DNA of 64,000 nt from contig NZ_QJHB01000004.1 of the NCBI RefSeq assembly GCF_003260275.1, positions 1 to 64,000 of the forward strand, in the 5' to 3' direction. Of this stretch, positions 47,744 to 56,091 are shown piece after piece. A program made the translations under genes and the position numbers. This DNA comes from Homoserinimonas sp. OAct 916 (GTDB lineage Bacteria > Actinomycetota > Actinomycetes > Actinomycetales > Microbacteriaceae). The notes beneath the pieces are model-generated. The model was not told where the DNA came from. It made no database searches and saw only the letters and a program-made list of their open reading frames with translations. Every line of letters begins with the position of its first letter. The stretch's first letter is position 1.

Positions 47744-50125
47744 ATGAAGGCTATCAATTCTCTGTCGCGGTGGCAGTACCCGTTTCTGATCCCCGCTGTT
47801 GCCTTCTCGGTGTCAATGGTGGCCTATGTGGCGGTGTTCATGGTGCAGCGGCAATTTGGGGCCTTCTCCTGGCTTCTCACCATCATCGCCATCGCCAGTT
47901 TCGCCATCGGCGTGTCCTACCGCATCCCGTTGGGCACGATCAACGGCATCCCCCCACTGGGCGGGGTGGTGGTGTTGCTAGCCGCGATGAACATCATCGA
48001 TCGCCCCATGTTGGCGGTCGGTATTTTCGTGTGCGGGCTCCTGATCGGTTACAGCTTCATTTTGCGCAACGCCGTCTTCGCCCTGTACGCGGCTGGGATC
48101 GGCGGCCTCGGCGGCCTTGCCTATGTGTTCGCCGCTCGTCACTTGCTGCTGGCCGGATGGTGGCCGATCGCCATATTCGCAGTTGCCACCACCGCATACT
48201 TCACGTCGATTCTGCTCATCGAGTTCGCCAGGAACAAGGGCGAATGGAGCCCCAACCAGCAAAAGGGCGTGGCAGCGGTGCGCTGGCGGCCGCTTGGAAT
48301 ATTGTGGGCCGTCTGCGTCGCGGCCTCCACCATTGTGTTCACGGCTATCACCGAGTTTCCGGCGGCCGTGCTCGACCAGCGTGTGCTGCATGCCGGGTTC
48401 ATCCTTGCCCTGGGCGGGATGCTGTTCTTCGGGCTTTCGATGTCGGCGCGTTTCTCCCAGGTGCTGCGCAAACTGAACGGCCTCGTGGCGGCATCAATGT
48501 CGCTGCCCGGCGACGGGGTCACCGCCACTCCGGAAAGTGTGCTCCAGCTCGTGCAAGAGACGATCGAGGCGGAGACGGCGGAGTTGCGCGCCACCCCGGC
48601 AGGAACGAACGAAATCAGTGCCAGCACCACCCTCGGCACCGGGGAGAACATGTTTGTTGTCGCCTCCCGCAAGTTGAGCTCCACACCATTCACCGCCGAG
48701 GACCAACGCGTGTTGGAAGGCCTCACCTACATCGGCAGTGAGGCCATTCGCACGAAACAGGATGTCGCCACTCTCACCGCAGAGGTGAACACCGACTCGC
48801 TCACGGGACTGCCCAACCATCGGGCCTTCCAGATAGCGTTGATCGCGATCAACGAGAATCGGGCGTATTCCGACGCCATCGCGGTTTTGTTCATCGACGT
48901 CGACGACTTCAAAATGCAGAACGATGAGTATGGCCATCACGCCGGCGACAAGTTGCTGGTCGCCGTCGCCCATCGAATGGTCGGCGCCGTGCGCAATCGT
49001 GACTCCGTCTTTCGGGTCGGGGGCGACGAATTCGTGATCATTCTGGACCACGTGTCATCGCTTGCCGAAGCGAAGACCATCGCTGAGCGCGTTGTTGCCG
49101 AGGTCGGTGTGCCCGTGAACATTGACGATGCCGGTCTGACCTTGACCCCAGTGGTCAGCGTCGGAATGGCCTTCTCCGCGAACCGGGAGGCGGACATCAA
49201 CGCGCTGGTCGTTGACGCAGATCGCACCATGCTCGACGTCAAGCGCTCGAGTCACCGTGACGGCTCCAGCAGCAAGCTTGAGGTCAGCGCATCGGCGCAA
49301 CGCTCCTCCCGGCTCAACGACATTGTCGCCCACGCCATCGACGAGCACCTGCTCACTGTTGCGTTTCAGCCGATCGTGAGCATCACGGATGAACGCATCT
49401 GGGGCTTCGAGGCTCTGGTGCGCTACACCGACCCCGAGTTGGGCACCATCCCGGCATCGGCACTGGTTGAACGCGCCAAGAACCTCGGCCGTCTGAACAA
49501 GCTGACCAAACAGATTCTTTCGCGAGCGATGGAGGCGGCGACAGAGTTCGCGGCCATTGTGCCGGGCATCACTGTGATGGCGGTGAACGTTGAGGCGGGC
49601 CAGCTTCTGGAGCCGGAGCTCAACCGCTTGTTCGCAGACGCCCCCACGGCATATCCCGCAGCGACACTTTGTCTTGAACTGAATGAACGCTCCGTCGGCA
49701 CGGCACGCAGCGAGCTCAGGGCGCAGGTTGATCGGCTCCGTGAGTGCGGCGTCTTGATTGCGCTGGATGACTATGGTTCGGAGAACTCGTCGGTCGGGGC
49801 GTTGGTGCGCCTCCCCCTCGATATTTTGAAGATTGACCGAAGCCTCGTCACCAATCTCAGCGACGTTCGACAACATGAATTCGTTCGTGCGTTGAGGAGC
49901 TTCGCCGAAACGATGGACTACTCGATCGTTGTCGAGGGCATCGAGGATGCGGAGTCGGTCGACAAGCTTCGCAAATTAGAAGTTCGCATGGTGCAAGGCT
50001 TCTATTACGGTCGGCCGATCTCGTTCGAGGACACGTGCCAACGCCTGCGCGCCCACGGGGCCAGTGCCGTGGTGCCTGTCGCTCCGTCTGCGCAGCAACA
50101 CACACCACAGACCCAGAAAATCTGA
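47744..50125 (+). CDS. Multi-spanning membrane GGDEF-EAL protein
   Basis: This 793-residue protein has about eight membrane helices (10-245) that form a sensor-like domain, then a small GAF-like stretch (about 255-345). GGDEF follows with TDSLTGLPNHRAFQ, RxxD inhibitory site RNRD and the intact RVGGDEFVIIL, then EAL with FEALVRY, VNVEAG, LELNERS, ALDDYGSENSS, LKIDRS, VVEGIED and QGFYYGRP. Both activities seem possible. Its catalytic half closely resembles that of the other GGDEF-EAL protein in the window. The C-terminus adds a Gln/Thr-rich tail. Confidence 0.93.
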   Translation: MKAINSLSRWQYPFLIPAVAFSVSMVAYVAVFMVQRQFGAFSWLLTIIAIASFAIGVSYRIPLGTINGIPPLGGVVVLLAAMNIIDRPMLAVGIFVCGLLIGYSFILRNAVFALYAAGIGGLGGLAYVFAARHLLLAGWWPIAIFAVATTAYFTSILLIEFARNKGEWSPNQQKGVAAVRWRPLGILWAVCVAASTIVFTAITEFPAAVLDQRVLHAGFILALGGMLFFGLSMSARFSQVLRKLNGLVAASMSLPGDGVTATPESVLQLVQETIEAETAELRATPAGTNEISASTTLGTGENMFVVASRKLSSTPFTAEDQRVLEGLTYIGSEAIRTKQDVATLTAEVNTDSLTGLPNHRAFQIALIAINENRAYSDAIAVLFIDVDDFKMQNDEYGHHAGDKLLVAVAHRMVGAVRNRDSVFRVGGDEFVIILDHVSSLAEAKTIAERVVAEVGVPVNIDDAGLTLTPVVSVGMAFSANREADINALVVDADRTMLDVKRSSHRDGSSSKLEVSASAQRSSRLNDIVAHAIDEHLLTVAFQPIVSITDERIWGFEALVRYTDPELGTIPASALVERAKNLGRLNKLTKQILSRAMEAATEFAAIVPGITVMAVNVEAGQLLEPELNRLFADAPTAYPAATLCLELNERSVGTARSELRAQVDRLRECGVLIALDDYGSENSSVGALVRLPLDILKIDRSLVTNLSDVRQHEFVRALRSFAETMDYSIVVEGIEDAESVDKLRKLEVRMVQGFYYGRPISFEDTCQRLRAHGASAVVPVAPSAQQHTPQTQKI

Positions 50126-50285
50126 CGAAACAGGCCTTTTGACCAGCTGATCACCATCTGATGGAGCAAGATCCATGCCCTGAAATGGGGGCGCGTCGCA
50201 CCAACAAAACCGAGTATCCTTCAATAATATTGATCGTGCTGCAGTTGAGATTCGACTGCCGAGTTGTTGTGATGTGAGGTGAGGC

Positions 50286-50519
50286 ATGGAGTGCGCCAAG
50301 GGCCCGCAGCCGTTGAACCCTGCGGATATCGAGGCGTTACGCATCTATGCCGACGGCTACAGTCCCGTCGAGATCGCCGTTCAATCGAGCATGCGCGTGG
50401 AGCAGGTGCGGCTTCACCTGGGCAAAGTCAAAGACCATCTTCTAGCGCATGGGGTCGAGGTCAACTCCAAACAAGACCTGGTGCAGCACGCCCGCGCACG
50501 CGGTCTGCTGCCCTCCTGA
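50286..50519 (+). CDS. Stand-alone LuxR-type helix-turn-helix protein
   Basis: This 77-residue protein consists only of a GerE/LuxR-like HTH (LNPADIEALRIYADGYSPVEIAVQSSMRVEQVRLHLGKVKDHLLAHG) followed by a short helix (KQDLVQHARARGLLPS), the usual end of LuxR domains. There is no receiver or sensor part, as in small WhiB-era regulators or orphan DNA-binding proteins. GAGGTGAGGC precedes the ATG. The target is unknown. Confidence 0.82.
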   Translation: MECAKGPQPLNPADIEALRIYADGYSPVEIAVQSSMRVEQVRLHLGKVKDHLLAHGVEVNSKQDLVQHARARGLLPS

Positions 50520-50749
50520 GTGACCGCTTCTACGTCGCGTGGCCGGCCAGGACTCCGGGGTCGACGCGCTACGCGGCCGACCTCGGCCTCCCCGGCAGCT
50601 GCTCAGCTGACGGAGCCAATGACGTAGCGGGTCTGATCGAAACGAGCATATAAGGCTCATCACCGCTTCCCCACCGCCTCCTACGGCCCAGGACCAAGCC
50701 GGCCCGCACCCGATGAACGGATGCAGGCCGGCCCACTCTACCGAGCGCT
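50520..50749. other. Intergenic between convergent genes
   Basis: No gene is supported. It contains the subtilase terminator at 50698-50732. Confidence 0.5.
50698..50732 (-). terminator. Terminator hairpin after the subtilase gene
   Basis: GCCGGCC (50698-50704) and GGCCGGC (50726-50732) pair and the stem extends inward with mismatches (GCACCCG / CGGATGC). It starts 17 nt after the stop codon. Confidence 0.7.
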
Positions 50750-52273
50750 TTACTTCACTGCGTTCAATGCGTTCACGATTCCGTCACCGAAGAAGCTGTT
50801 GCGCAGCTCCGATCCGACGCAGAACGCTCCACCGCTTGCGCCGGTGGGACACATCTTGCTATCGGCCTGATCGCGCAGCATCGTGACGATCTGCGCGGGT
50901 GTGGCGTTCGGATGCGTCGACTTGAGCAGTGCGGCAACACCGGCGACGTGCGGTGACGCCATCGACGTTCCACTCATGTTCGCATACCGTCCGCCGGGGT
51001 ACGTCGAGAGGATCGCGGACCCGGGTGCGGCAACGTCGATCTTGCCCAACCCACGGTTGGAGAACGACGAGAGCGCCTCGGTGCGAGTCGTCGACGACAC
51101 CGTCACGACACCCGGCAACTCCGTCGGGATGTCGTGGCAACCACTGTTGATGACGCGGTTGATCGGCTGGGCGGCATCGTTGGGGCTCCCTCGGTCCACC
51201 GTCTTCACCGACATGTCATACGAACTGTTGCCAGCGGCCGCGACACTCACGACGCCGAGCTTCTCCGAGTAGGCCACCGCGCGCCTCACTGCTTCCTTGG
51301 AAGCGGCCTGGTCGCTCTGGTCGTCACACCAGAACTCGAACGGGTCAACGTAGTAACTGTTGTTGGTGACATCCATGCCGTGGTCGGCTGCCCAGACAAA
51401 CCCGCAGACAGCGTACTCCGGGTAGATGTAGCCGTCGTCGTTGACCACCTTCACCGAGGCCAGGCGCGCGTTCGGTGCGACCCCGACGATGCCGACCCCG
51501 TTTCGGGCCGCGGCGATCGTTCCGGCAACGTGCGTGCCGTGCGCGCTCGTCGTCGGCTCGGATGCCCCTTCCGACGTGTCTGGACGACCGGCGTCGATGC
51601 AGCTCACCGAGCTTGCCAGGTCGACGTTTGCCGCGAGGTCGGGGTGCGTTGAGTCGATACCGCTGTCGAGTACGCCGACGAGAACCCTCCGGGAGCCATC
51701 GGTGATCTGCTGGGCAAGATCGGCTTTGATCTGCGCCATGTCCCACTGCTCACCCTCGCGTGGGTCGAGCGCGGGAGCGACCGCCTCCACGTCGCCAGCG
51801 ACGAACCCGTCGAGCTTCGGCTGCGCGTTCGACTTCTTCTTGTACGATGACGCGCCACGCGAGCCGGGAGTGCGCGGGCTGTCGCCGATCTCCGGCGTTC
51901 CCTCCGAGACGCCGACGGTGCGGGTTGCTCCGACCGACTGCACGGAGTTGCCCTTGGCAACCCGCTTCACATCGGTGCGGAACGCGGAGCGCTCCGAGTG
52001 TGCGACGACCACGCCGATCTGCGGCCAGGACTGCACGACGGTGCCACCGGCATCGTGTACGGCCCGCTCCGCTAGCCGGGTCTGGCCCGGGTTCGGGTTT
52101 TTGACGTTGACGACATAACTCATCAACAACCCGTCAGGGGTTTCGATGGGAACGGGTGTTGACGGCGCCTCGGCGGGCGCCGCGATGGCGGGCCCTCCGA
52201 GAAATGAGAGCGCCAGCAGCGCTGCTGTACTAACGGCCAGCGCACACGTGCGGCCGGAGAATCGTTGACTCAT
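50750..52273 (-). CDS. Secreted subtilisin-like serine protease (S8)
   Basis: The 507-residue exported protease has a signal peptide (ALAVSTAALLALSFLGGPAIAA). An I9-like propeptide covers about 45-120. The catalytic domain has Asp203 in VLDSGIDSTHPD, His245 in HGTHVAGTI, the oxyanion Asn in AAAGNSS and Ser in SGTSMASPHVAGVAAL. The protein ends soon after the catalytic domain without a wall anchor, so it is probably released. I chose the ATG at 52273 with AAAGAAG upstream over the GTG 15 nt earlier. Confidence 0.94.
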   Translation of the reverse strand: MSQRFSGRTCALAVSTAALLALSFLGGPAIAAPAEAPSTPVPIETPDGLLMSYVVNVKNPNPGQTRLAERAVHDAGGTVVQSWPQIGVVVAHSERSAFRTDVKRVAKGNSVQSVGATRTVGVSEGTPEIGDSPRTPGSRGASSYKKKSNAQPKLDGFVAGDVEAVAPALDPREGEQWDMAQIKADLAQQITDGSRRVLVGVLDSGIDSTHPDLAANVDLASSVSCIDAGRPDTSEGASEPTTSAHGTHVAGTIAAARNGVGIVGVAPNARLASVKVVNDDGYIYPEYAVCGFVWAADHGMDVTNNSYYVDPFEFWCDDQSDQAASKEAVRRAVAYSEKLGVVSVAAAGNSSYDMSVKTVDRGSPNDAAQPINRVINSGCHDIPTELPGVVTVSSTTRTEALSSFSNRGLGKIDVAAPGSAILSTYPGGRYANMSGTSMASPHVAGVAALLKSTHPNATPAQIVTMLRDQADSKMCPTGASGGAFCVGSELRNSFFGDGIVNALNAVK

Positions 52274-52600
52274 TAATTCTTCTTTCACGGGTTGGTTGAA
52301 TAGTGATTAACCGTGAGAGCGGGAAGTCGCGGCTTCCCGAATCGTATGATCCGAGCCGGATGGAGCGAGCCCGCCACGCCGACATTCAAACAAGCTTCTC
52401 CCCTCGTATGGGGGACATGAGTTTGGCTCAATCTTCTCGGGCTCCAGAACCCCAAAAGCAGAGAATCCGTAACCGGCAATTCAGCCGCTGGTTCAATCCA
52501 CTCGGCCGGCCCACCAGCCCCATTCCTGCGGCACACCTACGAAGAGCGCGCCCGGAATGGCCCGCTTTGACTGGCCCCACGTGAACTGAATGCGTGCAGC
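52274..52600. other. 327-bp intergenic stretch with a leader hairpin
   Basis: No gene is seen. CGGGAAG-tcgcgg-CTTCCCG (52320-52339) is a perfect 7-bp hairpin about 50 nt before the subtilase start and may be in its mRNA leader. The rest separates the pilus operon end from the subtilase promoter. Confidence 0.5.
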
Positions 52601-53452
52601 TTACGCTGCGGGGGCCACCCGGGCATTATTCAGCAGAACGTACACGTAGCCAGTGATCGTGGCATTCACCGACGACGATGCGGCCGGAGTCTCTCCCTCG
52701 TCACCGGGCGCGGTGTCCCCTGCCGCCGCGGTCAATGCCGCGGCGGTTCCCGGTGCCGTCGTGAGACTCGTTACCAGGAACAGTCGGGGCCCGGTGCGCA
52801 GCCCGTCGGTGAAGTTTAATACATTGGCATACTCACCCGAGAGCGCAAGCGTGATCGGTACGGCCACGAGCGCACCTTCGGGCAGCTTCTGAGCGGCCGC
52901 GGCGACCTCAGCCGAACGCATTGCCGGTGCACCTGTTGCGGCAGAATCGGGCGTCGCAGCGCCAGCGGCCGAGGGATCCGGTGTGACCGAAGCCTCGGTC
53001 GCTGCTGCGGCATCCTTCGCGTCGTCGACCGCACCCGCCAGGGCAGGTTCACCCGTGGACGTCCCAGCCTCGTCGGCCGCCGGCGCCTCAGCGACGGCTT
53101 CAGCCGGCACAAAGTACTGGCCATCCTGCACCGATATCGTGGTCAAGGCAACGCCGTGCTTCACCGCGGTCGCGTCCAGACTCTTCACGAACTGCGGCAA
53201 TTGGGCACCGTCGGGGATTAGGACTCGCAATTCTGCCAGCTCTTCCTCCAGCGCCTCCATGCCCTCGTGCTGCTTCATGAGCGCGGCTAGCGTGGCCTCG
53301 TGCACCACGTTCTCCTGCTCCACCAAGACGCGGTCGTTGTCTGCCTGTGCTGAAGACTCCAGTTGCGGCGAAACGCCGAGCAGGTAGCCCAACCCCACGA
53401 CCGCAATCATGGCGAGTACCAAAACGATGACCCCGAGCTTGTTCTTATCCAT
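52601..53452 (-). CDS. pilO: Type IV pilus assembly protein PilO
   Basis: This 283-residue inner-membrane protein has one N-terminal helix (7-27, GVIVLVLAMIAVVGLGYLLGV), then a coiled coil (about 32-80) and the ferredoxin-like domain (LPQFVKSLDATAVKHGVAL, LSGEYANVLNFTDGLRTGPRLFLV). An Ala/Asp/Pro-rich disordered insert of about 65 residues splits this domain and makes it longer than usual PilO (about 210). It forms the alignment subcomplex with PilM and PilN. It begins two bases after the pilN stop and is the last gene of the pilus operon. Confidence 0.88.
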   Translation of the reverse strand: MDKNKLGVIVLVLAMIAVVGLGYLLGVSPQLESSAQADNDRVLVEQENVVHEATLAALMKQHEGMEALEEELAELRVLIPDGAQLPQFVKSLDATAVKHGVALTTISVQDGQYFVPAEAVAEAPAADEAGTSTGEPALAGAVDDAKDAAAATEASVTPDPSAAGAATPDSAATGAPAMRSAEVAAAAQKLPEGALVAVPITLALSGEYANVLNFTDGLRTGPRLFLVTSLTTAPGTAAALTAAAGDTAPGDEGETPAASSSVNATITGYVYVLLNNARVAPAA

Positions 53453-53454
53453 GA

Positions 53455-54138
53455 TTAGTTTCCCGCTTCAGCTGGTTCAAGCGCATCGAGTGCAAACCGG
53501 TGGGTGAACGCGTCTTCGTTGACATGAATCGTGAGGTTCACCTCGTACGATCCGCCGCCGACAAGCACCACCGTTCCGGGCACCGAGTCGGCATAGCCGG
53601 GCAGGGAAGACAGTGCCTCCAACCACTTCGGCACCGTGGGCAACGCCGGGCTGGTGAGCTTCAACGTCAGCGTTGCAATTCGCGGATGCTGCAAGGGCAC
53701 GCCCGGCTGTGGGTACAGCGACATCGGCGATGCAGAGTCGATCGAAACGGTGTCGATCGTGACGTCGGCGGGCAGCAGCGCGCGAATGCTCTGCAAATAC
53801 GCCTTCCAGTCCACCTCGGTCGATGCACCGACGATGAGCGCACTTTTGGTCGTGTCGACCTGGGTCTGCACAGAACGCACTTCAATGTATTTGAGTTGCT
53901 CGTCGAGCAGGTCTTGCGTGCGGGCTTGTTCCGCCGCAAGCCGCTCTTGCTTCTGCCCGGCCTGCATGGTGGCCAGCCCAATGCCTGTCGCCACCACAAG
54001 AACGACAAGCACCAACGCTGTCGCAAGCTGTCGGCGAAGCGCCTTGCCTTTTCGATGCGTCACGACTTCGATCGGCAACAGGCTCGCGCGCGGCTGCCCG
54101 CCGATGATCAGGTTGTCGCTCGCCGATGCTTTGCTCAT
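53455..54138 (-). CDS. pilN: Type IV pilus assembly protein PilN
   Basis: This is a 227-residue bitopic membrane protein. Its cytoplasmic N-terminus includes the PilM-binding segment NLIIGGQPRASLLPIEVV (INLLP-like). A membrane helix at about 38-58 follows, then a coiled coil and a ferredoxin-like domain. It overlaps pilM (ATGA) and directly precedes pilO. Confidence 0.87.
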   Translation of the reverse strand: MSKASASDNLIIGGQPRASLLPIEVVTHRKGKALRRQLATALVLVVLVVATGIGLATMQAGQKQERLAAEQARTQDLLDEQLKYIEVRSVQTQVDTTKSALIVGASTEVDWKAYLQSIRALLPADVTIDTVSIDSASPMSLYPQPGVPLQHPRIATLTLKLTSPALPTVPKWLEALSSLPGYADSVPGTVVLVGGGSYEVNLTIHVNEDAFTHRFALDALEPAEAGN

Positions 54139-55181
54139 GAGGCGCTCCCTAACGCTAGACCGAGTGCAACCATGTAATCTCCCCGGCTGTGCTCGAGCCC
54201 TTCTTTTGAAACCCCGCGTCCCAGCTGTACGGTGTCGAACGGCGTGGCCGGGATCACGGGCAGTCGGGTCATCTCCGCGAGCGCGTCTCCGAATCCGCCC
54301 AGCTGGGTGCCGCCTCCGGTGAGTACGATTTGCCGGATCGGCATCGAATGCGTGTTGACGAAGTAGTTCACCGTATTGCGCAGGCTGTTCAAGAGCTCCC
54401 CGGTCACCTCGCGAATGAGGTTGGCGGCCGCAGGGTTCTGTGCTTGTACCCCGGCCGGGGTGAGCCCGATCTCACGCTTCAACTGCTCGGCCTGTTCGGC
54501 ATCAATCTCCAGCCGCATCGACAACGCCTGAGTGACATCGCCACTGCCGGTGGGAATGAACCGGATGAACTGTGGCACCCCCAACACCGAGATCAACACA
54601 CTGGTCGAACTGGCCCCCACGTCTATTTGCACAACCGCACCGTCGACCTGCACTCCGCGGGACAGCACCCGGCTGAGCGCGAACGGAATCAGGTCGACTT
54701 CGATGGGGTTCAGTCCGGCGAGCTGCACCGCCTGCACGTTGCCCGCCACGGCGTCTTTCACCGCGGCGATCAGCAGACCGTGCACTTCCGGCCCGTTCGC
54801 GCCTTCCCCCTCAGCGATGGGGTAGAAGTCGAGCAGCGCTTCGGCGACGGGCACGGGCAGCATCTCCTGCACCTGAAACGGCAATGATTCGCGGATGCGC
54901 TTGAGCGACATCTTCGGAACCGTCAGATCACGCGCCAGCACCCGATGATTGCCCATGCCGAGCACGACGTTCTTGCTCTTGAAGTTGCCGGCGGTCCACA
55001 GCCGCTTGAGTGCCGTGCCGACCGTGTTGGGCTCAAGCACTTCGCCTCGGGAGACTGCACCCTCAGGCAACGGCATCTCGTGATAGCGCACCAGCGTGGG
55101 GTTTGCCTTGGTGGCATCGCTCAGCTCAACGGCGCGCACCGCGACGTCTCCGATGTCAACTCCTACTACACTTGCAGCCAT
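54135..55181 (-). CDS. pilM: Type IV pilus assembly protein PilM
   Basis: The 348-residue actin-like cytoplasmic ATPase starts with SVVGVDIGDVAVRAVEL (phosphate 1 motif). IDVGASSTSVLI follows in the middle (phosphate 2) and LTGGGTQLGGFGDAL near the end (adenosine motif). It binds the N-terminus of PilN and links the inner-membrane complex to the motor. Confidence 0.93.
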   Translation of the reverse strand: MAASVVGVDIGDVAVRAVELSDATKANPTLVRYHEMPLPEGAVSRGEVLEPNTVGTALKRLWTAGNFKSKNVVLGMGNHRVLARDLTVPKMSLKRIRESLPFQVQEMLPVPVAEALLDFYPIAEGEGANGPEVHGLLIAAVKDAVAGNVQAVQLAGLNPIEVDLIPFALSRVLSRGVQVDGAVVQIDVGASSTSVLISVLGVPQFIRFIPTGSGDVTQALSMRLEIDAEQAEQLKREIGLTPAGVQAQNPAAANLIREVTGELLNSLRNTVNYFVNTHSMPIRQIVLTGGGTQLGGFGDALAEMTRLPVIPATPFDTVQLGRGVSKEGLEHSRGDYMVALGLALGSAS

Positions 55182-55221
55182 TGAAATGTGCCCCTTCTGA
55201 GAGGAATTCGCTCGCCAGCCA

Positions 55222-56091
55222 TCAGGCCAGCCCGTACAACGTCAAATACGCGGTCCAAATGGATTCACCGAAAAAGATCCCCAGCCAGGCGCCGGCCAGC
55301 ATCCACGGGCCGAACGGGATACCGCTCTTGCGGTCGGCCCGGCGTGCCAACAAGAGCGCCAGCGAGAAGAACCCGCCGAGCAGGAACGCCGAGAACGCGC
55401 CGACCGCGAGCGGGCCCCAGCCGAGCCAGCCGAGGTACAGCCCGAGCACCCCGGCGAGCTTCACATCGCCGAAGCCCATGCCGCCGGGGTAGGCGATCGC
55501 CATCAGGTAGTAGGCGACCCACATCGCGACCAGCCCGATGCCGGCAGTGATCAGTGCAGAATAATTGCCAATGAGGATGCTCGACGCCGCGAGCAACGCA
55601 CCACCGACGAGATAGCTCGGCAGCACAATGACGTTCGGCAGCCGCTTCGTGTCGAGGTCGATCAGCGCCAGCGCGACGCTCACCCCCGCCAGCCACAGGA
55701 ACGCCACAATCGCCAGCACCAGAGCCGCAAGCTCCGCTCCCGCCAACTCCGTTCCCTGAGGGATCGCGAAGCGACCGTCTCGAAGGGTCGCCGCCAGCCC
55801 GCCCGACACGCCCCACCACGCCACCACCCCAAAGAATACGGCAGTGCCGAGTTCCACCAGCGGGTACCGCACCGAGATCCCCGCCCTGCACCCCCGGCAC
55901 TTCCCGCGCAGCACCAGCCAGCTCAGCACTGGGATGTTGTCGTACCCACGTATCTGCTGCCCGCACCCCATGCAAGCGCTCGGCGGCGATACAATCGATC
56001 GCCCCGCTGGAACGCGGTACACAACCACGTTCAAGAACGATCCGATCAGGGCCCCGAAGATCCCCACCCCCACGGCAACCAGTTCACTCAC
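55222..56091 (-). CDS. pilD: Prepilin peptidase with a repeat-derived insertion
   Basis: This 289-residue aspartic membrane protease and methylase has an N-terminal domain with two zinc-type CxxC pairs (CMGCG, CRGCR). The catalytic aspartates lie in ALIDLDTKRLPN and GMGFGDVKLAG, and there are about eight helices. It cleaves and N-methylates prepilins of the operon. Residues about 101-115 (ATLRDGRFAIPQGTEL), between helices 2 and 3, are encoded by a copy of the dispersed palindromic repeat (55751-55788). It overlaps the next upstream gene by ATGA. Confidence 0.94.
   Translation of the reverse strand: MSELVAVGVGIFGALIGSFLNVVVYRVPAGRSIVSPPSACMGCGQQIRGYDNIPVLSWLVLRGKCRGCRAGISVRYPLVELGTAVFFGVVAWWGVSGGLAATLRDGRFAIPQGTELAGAELAALVLAIVAFLWLAGVSVALALIDLDTKRLPNVIVLPSYLVGGALLAASSILIGNYSALITAGIGLVAMWVAYYLMAIAYPGGMGFGDVKLAGVLGLYLGWLGWGPLAVGAFSAFLLGGFFSLALLLARRADRKSGIPFGPWMLAGAWLGIFFGESIWTAYLTLYGLA
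55751..55788 (-). repeat. Dispersed palindromic repeat inside pilD
   Basis: On the minus strand the copy reads TTCGAGACGGTCGCTTCGCG, then ATCCCTCAGGGAACG. It matches the intergenic copies at 45930 and 46094 and the two copies in pilT. It is in frame with pilD and in the orientation opposite to that in pilT. Confidence 0.75.

Noticed and set aside
45323-47747. Long plus-strand open frames of 719 and 604 codons
   Set aside because: Antisense to the amidase gene and through intergenic repeats; Arg/Pro/Gly-rich products with no domain.
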